Source: Achromobacter xylosoxidans (GTDB lineage Bacteria; Pseudomonadota; Gammaproteobacteria; Burkholderiales; Burkholderiaceae_B). Taken from it: 64,000 nucleotides of DNA. The position numbers and the translations under genes are program-made. Under the pieces are notes generated by a model, which searched no databases, was not told where the DNA came from, and worked only from the letters and a program-made list of their open reading frames with translations. The stretch is from contig NZ_LN831029.1 in the NCBI RefSeq assembly GCF_001457475.1, positions 620,001 through 684,000 of the forward strand. Direction: 5' to 3'. Every line of letters starts with the position of its first letter. Position 1 is the first letter of the stretch. Positions 45,297 to 54,330 of the stretch are shown in pieces.

Positions 45297-46192
45297 GGGG
45301 CTTCGGTTTCCAGGGTGTCGTTGACGAAATGCCAGGTGCGGGTGATGACCAGCACATCGGTGTCGCGCGCGATGTCGGGCGGGAACGGCGGAAACGGCGC
45401 GGCCAGTTGCACGATGCGGCGGGCGGCCTGGTTCAGCACCGCGTGCGGCGACGGCTGGTCGATCTCGACATTGGCGATGCTGCCGTCGGCCCGCACCGAT
45501 ACGGTGATGCGCAGCGAACCGTAGATGCGGCCGCGGGCTTCGTCGGGATAGTGCCGGGTGCCGACCGCCTCGATGCGCGCGCGCCAGGCGTCCAGGTAGG
45601 CGGCGTAGCGCGAGGCCTGGGCGGAGGGCGCCACGAACTGCTTGCGCGGTTCGGCGTTGTATTGCTGGACCTTGGCCGCCAGGGCGGCGACCTGGGCGTT
45701 CTGGATGACGCTGGCCTGGTCCTCGGCGTCCTTGCCCCGCTCGTTGCCGTCTGGCCAGGGGTTGACGGCCTGGCGCTCGGCGCCGGCCTTGTCGGCGGCC
45801 CGCAGCTGGGTCATCAGGCGGGTCTGTTCGGCCTCCAGCTGGACCTGGCGCTTGCGCATGGCCTCGAGCACGATGGTCTCGGCCGAGGCGCCGGTCTGGG
45901 GCAGCGGGGTGGTGGCCAGGCCGCGTTCGGCGTTGCCGCCGCCGCTCATCTGGTTCTGCGCCTGGGCGCGCGGTGTGTCGGGCGGGGTTTCGCTGCGCGC
46001 ATTGAGCAGCACGACTTCCAGGCTGGTGGCCGGCGGGCGCGACAGGGCGGGCGCGCCGAAGCGCCACGCCAGCGCGCCGGCGTGCACCAACAGCGAAATC
46101 GCGATGCCGATGCGCAGGTAGTGCTGGGCGGGCGCGCCCAGCCACCGCAGCGGCCGGCTCAGCGGGGAGGGGGAGTCAGCGAGGCGTTGCAC
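45293..46192 (-). CDS. TonB-like energy transducer / TonB C-terminal domain protein
   Basis: A 299-residue protein with an N-terminal signal-anchor (IGIAISLLVHAGALAWRF, the usual HxxxxxF TM of TonB), a Gln/Ala-rich periplasmic coiled region (about 100-190), and a TonB_C-like domain with YPDEARGRIYGSLRITVSVRADGSI. The Pro-rich spacer of classical TonB is short. No ExbBD genes lie nearby. It fits the conserved order RNase II, TonB-like, aroE, mtgA. Confidence 0.82.
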   Translation of the reverse strand: MQRLADSPSPLSRPLRWLGAPAQHYLRIGIAISLLVHAGALAWRFGAPALSRPPATSLEVVLLNARSETPPDTPRAQAQNQMSGGGNAERGLATTPLPQTGASAETIVLEAMRKRQVQLEAEQTRLMTQLRAADKAGAERQAVNPWPDGNERGKDAEDQASVIQNAQVAALAAKVQQYNAEPRKQFVAPSAQASRYAAYLDAWRARIEAVGTRHYPDEARGRIYGSLRITVSVRADGSIANVEIDQPSPHAVLNQAARRIVQLAAPFPPFPPDIARDTDVLVITRTWHFVNDTLETEAP

Positions 46193-46230
46193 GCACGCAT
46201 TGTAGAGCCACTCCGCCCGCCGCCGTCACC

Positions 46231-47319
46231 CTACTTGGCCGGGCGCGGGAACACCCACACCTTGCCGGCCGGCAGCGCCAGGCGGCAGGGGCCGGGTTCG
46301 CGGCCCTCGGGGCCGTAGGCGCGCAGCGCCAGGGTATTGGCCGGATCCGCGTCGGGGGTGCGGAACAGGTATTCCCAGCGGTCGCCCAGGTACATGCTGG
46401 TCAGCAGCGGCATGTCGATGTGGTTGCCGTCGGGGTCGTCCGCCAGGCGGACCTGTTCGACCCGGATCACGGCGGTGGCGTCCTGGCCCGCGGCCACGCC
46501 TTCGCCGGCCTGGCCCCACAGCGCCCAGCCGCGGCCCTCGATGCGGGCGCGGCCATCGCGCACTTCGGTGACCTTGCCGTCCAGGCGGTTGTTGCTGCCC
46601 ATGAACTCGGCGGTGAACAAGGTCTTGGGCGCGCCGTACATCTCCTGCGGCGTGCCCTGCTGTTCGATCTTGCCGTTGTTCAGCAGCAGGATGCGGTCGG
46701 AAATGGCCATGGCTTCGCTCTGGTCATGCGTCACCATCAACGCCGACAGGCCCAGGCGGATGATCAGCTCGCGCAGGAAGGCGCGGGCCTCCTCGCGCAG
46801 CTTGGCGTCCAGGTTGGACAGCGGCTCGTCCAGCAGGATCACGGGCGGGCTGTAAACCAGGGCGCGGCCGATGGCCACGCGCTGCTGCTGGCCGCCGGAC
46901 AGCGCGTGCGGATGGCGCTGGCCCAGCTTGCCCAGGCCGAGCTGGTCCAGCACCGCCTGCACGCGTTCGCGCACTTCGCCCGACGGCACCTTGCGCAGCT
47001 TGAGCGGGTAGGCGACGTTGTCGAACACGGTCTTGTGCGGCCACAGGGCATACGACTGAAACACCAGGCCGAGATTGCGCTCCTCGGCCGGGATCTCCTG
47101 GCGCGCGGCGCCGTCGTAGACGGTGCGATCGCCGATGGTGATGCGGCCGCGCTTGGGGCCTTCCAGGCCGGCCACGGCGCGCAGCAGGGTGGTCTTGCCG
47201 CTGCCCGAGGGGCCCAGCAGCGACACCACTTCGCCCTGGCGCAGTTGCATCGACACGCCCTTGAGCACCGGGTTGTCGCCGTAATCCAGGTGCAGGTCTT
47301 CTACAGAAAGCTCAATCAT
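46231..47319 (-). CDS. ferric/spermidine-type ABC transporter ATPase (FbpC-like)
   Basis: A 362-residue ATPase: Walker A GPSGSGKTT, Q-loop VFQSYALWPHKTVFDNVAYPL, signature [15 protein letters not shown], Walker B ILLDEPLSNLDAK and THDQSEAM. A TOBE/regulatory domain fills about 240-362. The FQSYALWPH string is seen in iron (Fbp) and related importers. It overlaps the permease by eight bases. Confidence 0.93.
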   Translation of the reverse strand: MIELSVEDLHLDYGDNPVLKGVSMQLRQGEVVSLLGPSGSGKTTLLRAVAGLEGPKRGRITIGDRTVYDGAARQEIPAEERNLGLVFQSYALWPHKTVFDNVAYPLKLRKVPSGEVRERVQAVLDQLGLGKLGQRHPHALSGGQQQRVAIGRALVYSPPVILLDEPLSNLDAKLREEARAFLRELIIRLGLSALMVTHDQSEAMAISDRILLLNNGKIEQQGTPQEMYGAPKTLFTAEFMGSNNRLDGKVTEVRDGRARIEGRGWALWGQAGEGVAAGQDATAVIRVEQVRLADDPDGNHIDMPLLTSMYLGDRWEYLFRTPDADPANTLALRAYGPEGREPGPCRLALPAGKVWVFPRPAK

Positions 47320-49090
47320 GAAGTTTGACTCCGAATCGCAGGGCGATGCCCAGGCCGATCACGACCAGAACGATATTGATGAAGGAAAGCGCGGCCACGA
47401 TGTCGATGGCGCCCGAGGCCCACAGCGACACCAGCATGGAGCCGATCGTCTCGGTGCCGGGCGATAGCAGGTAGACGCCGGTGGAGTATTCACGCTCGAA
47501 GATCAGGAACATCAGCAGCCACGAACCGATCAGGCCGTACTTGGCCAGCGGCACGGTGACGTGGCGCGTGACCTGGCCGCGGCGCGCGCCGGCGCTGCGG
47601 GCGGCTTCTTCCAGTTCGGGGCCGACCTGCAGCAGCGTCGACGAGATCAGCCGCAGGCCGTAGGCCATCCACACCACCGTGTAGGCCAGCCACACGCTGA
47701 AAATGGTGCTGCGCATGGCGCGCAGCCATTCGACGAAGTTCTCGCGCGCCCACTCGGCGAACGGCAGTCCCGACAGCCAGCCGCCCAGGTCGGCGTCGAG
47801 CGCGTTGTCCAGCCACATCGGCACGAACAGGAACACCCACAGGAAGGCCAGGCCCGCCAGCAGGCCGGGCACGGCGCGCGGCACCAGCACGCTGTAGTCC
47901 ATGAAGCGCGTGACGTTGTCCGGCTTGCGGTGCATGGCCAGGCCGACGAAGGTGTAGCAGATCACCGCCAGCGCGCCGCCGAACACGCCGATGGCCACCG
48001 AGTTGACGATCGCGCGCATCAGGTTGGGTTGCGAGAACACGGTGCGGAACGCGTCCAGCGACAGCACGTCGAACAGCGACACGCCCATGCCCCAGTTGGA
48101 CACGAAGGCGCGCAGCAGCACGCCCAGCAGCGGCACCACGATGGTGACCAGCAGCCAGAACGCCACCACGCCGCCGGCCACCCAGCGCCACTTGCCCAGC
48201 GGCAGCGGACGGGCGCGCGAGGCCTTGCCCTTGACGGTGACGAAGCGGTTGGCGGTGCGCATCAGGCGGCGCTGCAGCATGACCAGCGGAATCGTCATGC
48301 AGATCAGCACCACGGCCACCGCGGCCATCAGGTGGTACGAGGGGATGCCGAGCTTGTTGGTCAACTTGTACAGGTAGGTGGCCAGCACCAGGTTGCCTTC
48401 GGGGTCACCCAGCACCAGCACCAGGCCGAACACTTCCAGGCCCAGGAAGAACAGCAGCACGGTGGCGTACAGCATGGCCGGCCGCACCATCGGCAGGCTC
48501 ACCGACACCATCACGCGCAGCGGCGAGGCGCCGCTGACGCGCGCCGCCTCCTCGACGTCCGAGCCCATGCTGCGCAGCGCCGACGAAATGTACAGGTAGG
48601 CGTGCGGCACGTGCGTCAGGCCGGCGATGATGACGATGCTGGTCAGCGAATAGACGTTCCAGGGCACGAAGCCCAGGATGTTCTGCGCCCAGGTCGAGAA
48701 GAAGCCGACCGGGCCCGCCGCCACCACGTAGCCGAAGCCCAGCACCATTGGCGACACGAAGATCGGCACCAGGATCAGCGGTTCGATCCAGCGCCGGCCC
48801 GGCAGGTCGGTGCGGATCATCAGGAACGCCAGCATGCCGCCCAGCGGAATGGCGATGATGGCCAGCCCGAACGCCAGGATGAAGCCGCTTTTCAGCGCCT
48901 TGTAGAAATCGGGGTCCGCGAAGATGAAGCGGAACGCATCCAGGCTGAAGACCTTGGACGGCGTGAAGAAGGGCGCGGATAGAAAGCTCTGGATGATGAT
49001 GAACGACAGCGGCACGTAGATGGCCAAGGCTGTGATCAGCACCACCACGCCGCGTGGCAGGGACTGCCATTTTCTGCGCAATGACTGCAT
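47312..49090 (-). CDS. fused double permease of a ferric-type ABC importer (FbpB-like)
   Basis: A 592-residue membrane protein with two BPD_transp_1 halves and about twelve TM segments. EAA-type loops occur in both halves (EEAARVSGASPLRVMVSVSLP and EEAARSAGARRGQVTRHVTVP). The fusion of two permeases is usual for FbpB/AfuB transporters. It lies 148 bases after the binding-protein gene; the gap has GC-rich dyads but no T-run. Confidence 0.93.
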   Translation of the reverse strand: MQSLRRKWQSLPRGVVVLITALAIYVPLSFIIIQSFLSAPFFTPSKVFSLDAFRFIFADPDFYKALKSGFILAFGLAIIAIPLGGMLAFLMIRTDLPGRRWIEPLILVPIFVSPMVLGFGYVVAAGPVGFFSTWAQNILGFVPWNVYSLTSIVIIAGLTHVPHAYLYISSALRSMGSDVEEAARVSGASPLRVMVSVSLPMVRPAMLYATVLLFFLGLEVFGLVLVLGDPEGNLVLATYLYKLTNKLGIPSYHLMAAVAVVLICMTIPLVMLQRRLMRTANRFVTVKGKASRARPLPLGKWRWVAGGVVAFWLLVTIVVPLLGVLLRAFVSNWGMGVSLFDVLSLDAFRTVFSQPNLMRAIVNSVAIGVFGGALAVICYTFVGLAMHRKPDNVTRFMDYSVLVPRAVPGLLAGLAFLWVFLFVPMWLDNALDADLGGWLSGLPFAEWARENFVEWLRAMRSTIFSVWLAYTVVWMAYGLRLISSTLLQVGPELEEAARSAGARRGQVTRHVTVPLAKYGLIGSWLLMFLIFEREYSTGVYLLSPGTETIGSMLVSLWASGAIDIVAALSFINIVLVVIGLGIALRFGVKLHD

Positions 49091-49238
49091 GGGGAAATCC
49101 TGTTATCTCGATAGACGCGGGCCGCGCCCGTGGGCCATGAACACCCGGCCCGCGGGCGGCCTGGCGGGCGGCGGTGCTACGCCCGCCCGCGTGCTTGCGG
49201 CCGGGGGCGCGCGGCCCCCGGCTGTACCGGCGACAGCC

Positions 49239-50336
49239 TTACTTGCCGGCGGCGGCGCGCCAGTCCTTGATGAACTGCAGGCGCTTGTTCTGCTCCAGGT
49301 AGTCGAGCAGGGTCTCGTTGACCGGGATCGGCTTGAGCGAGGCGCCCAGCTTCTTGGTCATGCCGTCGACGTCGTTGTCGCCTTCGATGTCGTCGCGGAC
49401 CGAGGCCAGGTCGGCCTGGTTGGCCATGATTTCCTGGCCCTTCTGCGACAGCAGGTAGTCCATCCACAGCTTGGCGGCGTTGCGGTTCTTGGCCTTCTTG
49501 CTGATGAACGCCACGCGCGACAGCACCAGCGCGTAGTCGGTCGGATAGGCCACGCCCAGCGACGGGTCGGTCTTGGCGCGGGTCTCGGCGTACGAACCCA
49601 GGATGTTGTAGCCGACTAGGTTCTCGCCCGACGAGACGCGTTCCATCATGGTGCCGGTGGACGACTGCACGATCAGGCCGCCCTTGGCGATGTCCTTGAG
49701 CGTCTCGAAGTACTTGGGATCGTTGGCCTTGTCCTGCACCGCCAGCATGAAGCCCACGGCCGACTTCTCGATGTCGTAGGTGGTGACCTTGTTCTTGAAC
49801 TTGTCCGGCTGGCTGGCGATCAGCTTGGCCAGGGCGCCGTGCGTGGTCGGCACTTCGTTGGCCGGGATCAGGCGCTTGTTGTAGATGAACACAGCCGGTT
49901 CGTAGGTGGTGCCGTAGGCCGAATCCTTCCACACCGCCCAGGCCGGCAGCTTGCCGATCTCGGGCGACTTGTACTGCAGCGCGTAGTCGGTGGCCAGCTT
50001 GAGGGCCGAGTCCATCGACGAGCTCCAGACGATGTCGCCGCTGCTGCCGCCCGCCGCCTGCTCGCTGATGTAGCGGTTGTACAGCTCGGTGCTGTTCATG
50101 TCGTTGTATTCGACCTTGACGCCGGGATACAGCGCTTCGAAGCCCTTGATGATGGGGCCGGCCGCCTTGGTGTCGGTGGTCGAGTAGATCACGACCTTGC
50201 CTTCCTTCTTGGCGCCGTCGAGGATCTTCTGGTAGTCGGCCGGGTAGCCCGCGGGCACTTGCTGGGCGTAGGCGCTGCCGGCGGCGATGGCGAATGCTGC
50301 GGCGCAGGCGGCCGCCAGTCTGGACTTGGCAAGCAT
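49239..50336 (-). CDS. periplasmic substrate-binding protein, ferric-type (SBP_bac_1/Fbp-like)
   Basis: A 365-residue exported protein. The signal peptide ends at SAYA-QQ (about residue 24). The mature protein has KVVIYSTTDTKAAGPIIKGF, SSMDSALKLA, YEPAVFIYNKRLI and GYNILGSYAETRA. It clearly resembles the C-terminal domain of the histidine kinase upstream (AWAVW, YEPAV, TYDI, VGYNILGSYA, DYALVL at corresponding places). The ligand may be ferric iron or a small organic acid or phosphonate; family alone does not decide. Confidence 0.92.
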   Translation of the reverse strand: MLAKSRLAAACAAAFAIAAGSAYAQQVPAGYPADYQKILDGAKKEGKVVIYSTTDTKAAGPIIKGFEALYPGVKVEYNDMNSTELYNRYISEQAAGGSSGDIVWSSSMDSALKLATDYALQYKSPEIGKLPAWAVWKDSAYGTTYEPAVFIYNKRLIPANEVPTTHGALAKLIASQPDKFKNKVTTYDIEKSAVGFMLAVQDKANDPKYFETLKDIAKGGLIVQSSTGTMMERVSSGENLVGYNILGSYAETRAKTDPSLGVAYPTDYALVLSRVAFISKKAKNRNAAKLWMDYLLSQKGQEIMANQADLASVRDDIEGDNDVDGMTKKLGASLKPIPVNETLLDYLEQNKRLQFIKDWRAAAGK

Positions 50337-50533
50337 GTCTTGTCTCCGTTTGGAATTGGTATCGACAGGCGCATGGACCTGTTGGCGCCCATCTTAGGAT
50401 TCGGCGTCTGTCGTCGTCCTGTCATGGGGCGACAGCCGGGATAGGGGTAATCCCGGTGTTCGCGCAAGGGGCCGATCTTTTGGGGGCGGCCGTTCGCCTG
50501 CCTTGCCGCGCGCGAGTCCGGGGCAGCCGCGCC

Positions 50534-53020
50534 CTACGGCCGTTCGGGCGTGTCGGTGACCAGCCGGATCCAGTTCTGCACGAAGCGCGAATGGCGCCGC
50601 TGGTCCAGCCCCACCAGCAACGCCGGCGACAGCACCACCGGCTGCACGATGCCCTGCGAGCGCGCCAGCACCGCCTCGGAGGTCCAGCGGCCGGGCGTGT
50701 CCTCCATGATCGAGCCGAGCGCCGCGTGGCTGGACGCCACCTGCTGGCCGGCGGGCGACAGCAGCCAGTCGACCAGCGCGCGCCCCAGGTCGGGGTTGGG
50801 CGCGCGCCGCGCGATCAGCACCGAGCGCGCCAGCACCAGCACGTAGTCCTGCGGGAACACCACGCCGATTTTCGCGCCCGCCGCCTGGCGCGACAGGGCG
50901 TACGACCCGAGGATGTTGTAGCCCAGGTCCATCTCGTCGTTCTCGATGGCGTCCAGCAGTTCGGCGGTGGTGGCCGACAGCCGCACGCCGACCTGGCCGA
51001 AGGCGTTGGCCAGGCCCCAGAAGTTCGACGACACCAGCTCGTCCTGCTCGGCCATCAGGTAGCCCACGCTGCTGCGCGAGATATCGTAGGTGCCGACGCG
51101 GCCATGCAGGCGCGCGCGGTCCTGCTCCAGCGTGCGCAGCAGGTCCTGGCGCGAGCGCGGCACGGTGGCTTCGCTGTAGCGCTTGGGGTTGTAGACGATC
51201 ACCGCCGGCTCGAAAGTGAAGCCGTAGACCTCGTTGCGCCACACCGCCCACGATGGCAGCCGCGCGGCATAGGGAGAGGTGTAGCGCTGCGCGTAGCCGT
51301 CGTTGGCCAGGCGGATCTGCAGGTCCGAGGCCGAACTCATCAGCACGTCCACGTCCTTGAGGCGGTCCTCGATCGCCGCTTCGTACAGTTCGCGGCTGCC
51401 CATCTCGCGATAGACCACGGTGACGTCGGGCCGCTGCGCCTGGAAGCCGAGGATCAGCGGCGCCACCACCGGTGTGTCGGTGGGGCCGGCAATGGTCAGC
51501 ACGCGCGATGACGGCTGCGGCGCGGGATAGCGGGTGACGATCTCAGGGACCTCGGCGGCGCGCACGTCTGCCGGCGCGGCGGACAGCAGCAGGAACGCCG
51601 CGCCGACTACGCCTATCCATCCCGCCAGCCCGCGTCCCGTCCGCGGGCGCGCCAGCGGCAGGATGACGCGCGCCGACAGGCCGCCGCCGGACCGATCCTG
51701 CAGCCACAGCGAGCCGCCGTGCGCTACCGCGACCGATCGCACGATGGCCAGCCCGAGGCCCGAGCCGGGCTGCGATTCACCGGTGCGCCCGCGCGTGAAG
51801 CGTTGCTGCACGGCTTCCTTTTCATCGTCGGCGATGCCTGGGCCGCGGTCGGACACCGTCAGCGCCACGCGATACCCCGCCACCGGCGTCGCCTGGATGT
51901 CGACGTTGCCCTGCGGCGCATAACGCAGGGCATTGTCCACCAGGTTGCGCAGCATCTCGCGCAGCGCCACGCGATCGCCCGCGATGCGGGCACGGCGCAC
52001 CTCGGGGGCGATCTCGATGCGCAGGCGCTGCGCCTCCAGCGGTCCGATGCGGCGCCGGGTTTCGTTGATGGTCTCGGCCACGCCCACCGGCGCGCGCGCG
52101 CCCTTGCCCAGCCGGTGCGTGATGGTGGCGTCCATCAGCAGCTGGTTGATGAGCTGGCTGGCGTGGGTGGCATTCTGGTGGATGCGGCCCAGGCGCTCGT
52201 GCAGGCGCTTGGGGTCGGTTTCGTCCAGCGCCACTTCGGCCTGGGCGCGCAGCGAGGCCAACGGCGTGCGCACCTGGTGCGCGGCATCGGCAACCAGGGT
52301 GTTGAGGGTGTCCATGATGCCGGACAGGCGTTGCATGAAGGCGTTCAGGGCCTCGACCAGGCGCCGCACCTCGGTCGGCACCGGCGTGACCAGCGGCGCC
52401 AGGTCGTCCGGCGCCCGGTGCCGCAATTCGCCTTCGACCACGGCCAGCGGCGCGAAGGCGCGCTGCACGCCGAACCACAGCAGGCCCAGCGCGACCAGCG
52501 ACACCACGATCAGCGGCAGCACGCTGCGGCCCAGGATCTCGTCGGCCAGCTCCTCGCGCGAGCCCAGTGTCTCGGCCACGCGCACGGTGACCCAGCCGGC
52601 GTGCTGGCTGGCCGACACCAGCCGTCCCACCGTGGCCACGCGCACCGGCTCATCGTGATAGCGCAGATAGGCGAACACCGGCGTGGCCGACTGCGCCAGC
52701 GGCAGGCCGGGCGCCAGGTCGGCATAGCCGGTGATGAGCCGGCCGTTGGACGCGCGGGCTTCGTAGAACACCCGTTCGCTGCCCGACAGCATGGCCAGCG
52801 ACGATACCGGCGGTTCGACCGTGACGCCGTTGTCCTCGATCTGCACGGAACCGGCAATCGTCAGTGCCGACGCCGCCAGCAGCCGGTCGAAGGCCTGTTC
52901 GGCGGCGCGTTGGGCATAGTCGCGCAGGAAGAACACCAGCCCGATCAGCGCGCAGGCGAGCAATGCCGCGCCCAGCGTGAAGACGCGGCGGCGGATCGAG
53001 AAGCTGTCAGGCAGGGTCAT
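50534..53020 (-). CDS. histidine kinase with C-terminal periplasmic substrate-binding domain (fusion)
   Basis: An 828-residue fusion. Residues 14-32 TM1; about 33-165 a TctE-like periplasmic 2CSK_N domain; 166-190 TM2; a HAMP-like linker; phospho-acceptor His248 in ADAAHQVRTPLASL; N-box LRNLVDNALRYAP (358-370); G1 DRGPGI (391-396); G2 GSGLGLAI (419-426). A second export segment follows (about 463-490: basic RPRTGRG, hydrophobic GVVGAAFLLLSAA, then DVRAAE). Residues 495-828 are a ferric-type substrate-binding domain with SWAVW, FEPAVIVYN, TYDISRSSVG and GYNILGSYALSR, similar to the separate binding protein 197 bases downstream. The ATG at 53020 overlaps the response regulator by 14 bases. The kinase probably senses the transporter's ligand directly. 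Confidence 0.9.
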   Translation of the reverse strand: MTLPDSFSIRRRVFTLGAALLACALIGLVFFLRDYAQRAAEQAFDRLLAASALTIAGSVQIEDNGVTVEPPVSSLAMLSGSERVFYEARASNGRLITGYADLAPGLPLAQSATPVFAYLRYHDEPVRVATVGRLVSASQHAGWVTVRVAETLGSREELADEILGRSVLPLIVVSLVALGLLWFGVQRAFAPLAVVEGELRHRAPDDLAPLVTPVPTEVRRLVEALNAFMQRLSGIMDTLNTLVADAAHQVRTPLASLRAQAEVALDETDPKRLHERLGRIHQNATHASQLINQLLMDATITHRLGKGARAPVGVAETINETRRRIGPLEAQRLRIEIAPEVRRARIAGDRVALREMLRNLVDNALRYAPQGNVDIQATPVAGYRVALTVSDRGPGIADDEKEAVQQRFTRGRTGESQPGSGLGLAIVRSVAVAHGGSLWLQDRSGGGLSARVILPLARPRTGRGLAGWIGVVGAAFLLLSAAPADVRAAEVPEIVTRYPAPQPSSRVLTIAGPTDTPVVAPLILGFQAQRPDVTVVYREMGSRELYEAAIEDRLKDVDVLMSSASDLQIRLANDGYAQRYTSPYAARLPSWAVWRNEVYGFTFEPAVIVYNPKRYSEATVPRSRQDLLRTLEQDRARLHGRVGTYDISRSSVGYLMAEQDELVSSNFWGLANAFGQVGVRLSATTAELLDAIENDEMDLGYNILGSYALSRQAAGAKIGVVFPQDYVLVLARSVLIARRAPNPDLGRALVDWLLSPAGQQVASSHAALGSIMEDTPGRWTSEAVLARSQGIVQPVVLSPALLVGLDQRRHSRFVQNWIRLVTDTPERP

Positions 53021-53678
53021 GGCTGCGGGCCTGGTAGCCGACGCCGCGCACGGTGACGATATCGATGGAGGCGCCGGCCAGTTTCTTGCGCAGGCGCGAG
53101 ATCAGCAGTTCCAGCGCGTTGAGGGAACCGTCGTCCAGGTCGAACAGCTGGTTCATGAGCCGTTCCTTGGCCACGGTCTGGCCCAGCTTGCCCAGCAGGA
53201 TCTCCAGCAGCCGGAACTCGCGCCGGCCCAGTTCCAGCGGCGCGCCGGCCAGCGTGACGTGGCGATTGGCCAGGTCCAGGCTCAGGTTGCCGTAGGCGGT
53301 GACGCTGCTGGTCTGCCCGGCCGGGCGCCGCAGCAGGGCGCGCAGCCGCGCTTCGAGTTCGCGCAGGTCGAAGGGCTTGACGAGATAGTCGTCGGCGCCC
53401 AGGTCGAGCATGTCGATCTTGTCTTCGATTTCGGAACGGGCGGTCATGACCAGCACGGGCGCTTCCAGCCCGGCGGCGCGCAACTCGCGGATGACGCTGA
53501 AGCCGTCCTTGCCGGGCAGGTTGATGTCCAGCACCAGCGCATCCCATGTTTCGTCCAGCCCCCAGCGCAACGCGGCGACGCCGTCGCGCACCCATTGCAC
53601 GCTATGGCCCGCCGAACGCAGTTTGCTCTCCACGGCATCGCCCAGGTCGAGGTTGTCCTCGACCAGCAGAATGCGCAT
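53007..53678 (-). CDS. OmpR/PhoB-family response regulator (TctD-like)
   Basis: A 223-residue regulator: receiver domain with VEDN near the start, phospho-acceptor Asp51 in LVLDINLPGKDGF, T in VMTARS and K in YLVKPFDLRELEAR; C-terminal winged helix (GRREFRLLEILLGKLGQTV, LMNQLFDLDDGSLNALELLISRLRKK). The ATG at 53678, behind GGAGGAC, starts the receiver exactly. Together with the kinase it should control the importer genes downstream. Confidence 0.93.
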   Translation of the reverse strand: MRILLVEDNLDLGDAVESKLRSAGHSVQWVRDGVAALRWGLDETWDALVLDINLPGKDGFSVIRELRAAGLEAPVLVMTARSEIEDKIDMLDLGADDYLVKPFDLRELEARLRALLRRPAGQTSSVTAYGNLSLDLANRHVTLAGAPLELGRREFRLLEILLGKLGQTVAKERLMNQLFDLDDGSLNALELLISRLRKKLAGASIDIVTVRGVGYQARSHDPA

Positions 53679-53772
53679 GTCCGTCCTCCGATATCGATTG
53701 TGATTTTTTCGGGAGTTTAACGGGAGGCTTTGGTGCTGTCGCTGTCGGAGGGGGTGTGGTGTTCTTTTGGCC

Positions 53773-53940
53773 GCCCGTGGCGTCGGCGGCCGGTGGGGCG
53801 CGGGGCTACGATTGCGGTCCGGAGCCTTCGCTCCGGACTGCCCCTTCGTCATCCTCGTTGCCGCCTGCCGGCGGCTGCCTTCGGATTCCCTCGGGCGCAT
53901 CTACACGCCCCGCGCCCCACCGGCCGCCGACGCCACGGGC
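53773..53940 (+). repeat. type 1 variable-arm inverted repeat (copy E)
   Basis: Perfect 34-base arms at 53773-53806 and 53907-53940. Only the inner few bases (GGGGC and GCCCC) resemble the arms of copies A-D, yet the arms pair perfectly; the core with TCCGGAGC and GCTCCGGA is the common one. Confidence 0.9.
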
Positions 53941-54031
53941 TACAGCGTGATCACTTCACCGGCGCGGGGGCGAATCGTGTGCTTGGCGTTTTGGTGGAAG
54001 ATCTAGTCGGGACGGAAGATTTTGCGGGGCC

Positions 54032-54065
54032 GCCAAAACCGGCCGCGCGGGCGGCCGGTTTTGGC
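54032..54065 (+). repeat. GC hairpin, class 2 (copy E)
   Basis: A perfect 15-base stem: GCCAAAACC and GGTTTTGGC arms around the core GGCCGCGCGGGCGGCC (four-base loop GCGG), preceded by TGCGGGGC. Confidence 0.9.
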
Positions 54066-54330
54066 ATTTAGGGGGAGGTCGGGCGAGATGCGGAGGAATC
54101 GGTGAGGCAATGCCAGAGGTGTTCCGCTTGGAGGAATCCGGGATGCATCGCCAAGCATCTTCCCCGTCAGCCGTTCTTCCTCAGATCAGGCGCGCGCCAA
54201 GCCCGTCACGCACACGCCAGCCCCCATCGCGCGCCGCCACTCTCCTCCCCCCGACTGGACGGCACCCCAAGCAAGCAACCCGTCACCCGCGCGCAGCGCC
54301 AACGCGCCAAGCCAAGACACCGCGTAAGTT

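Noticed and set aside
7324..54065. Integron attC sites or mobile element with transposase
   Set aside because: The imperfect-stem hairpins recall attC, but no cassette ORFs, integrase, transposase or clear target duplications were found in the window.
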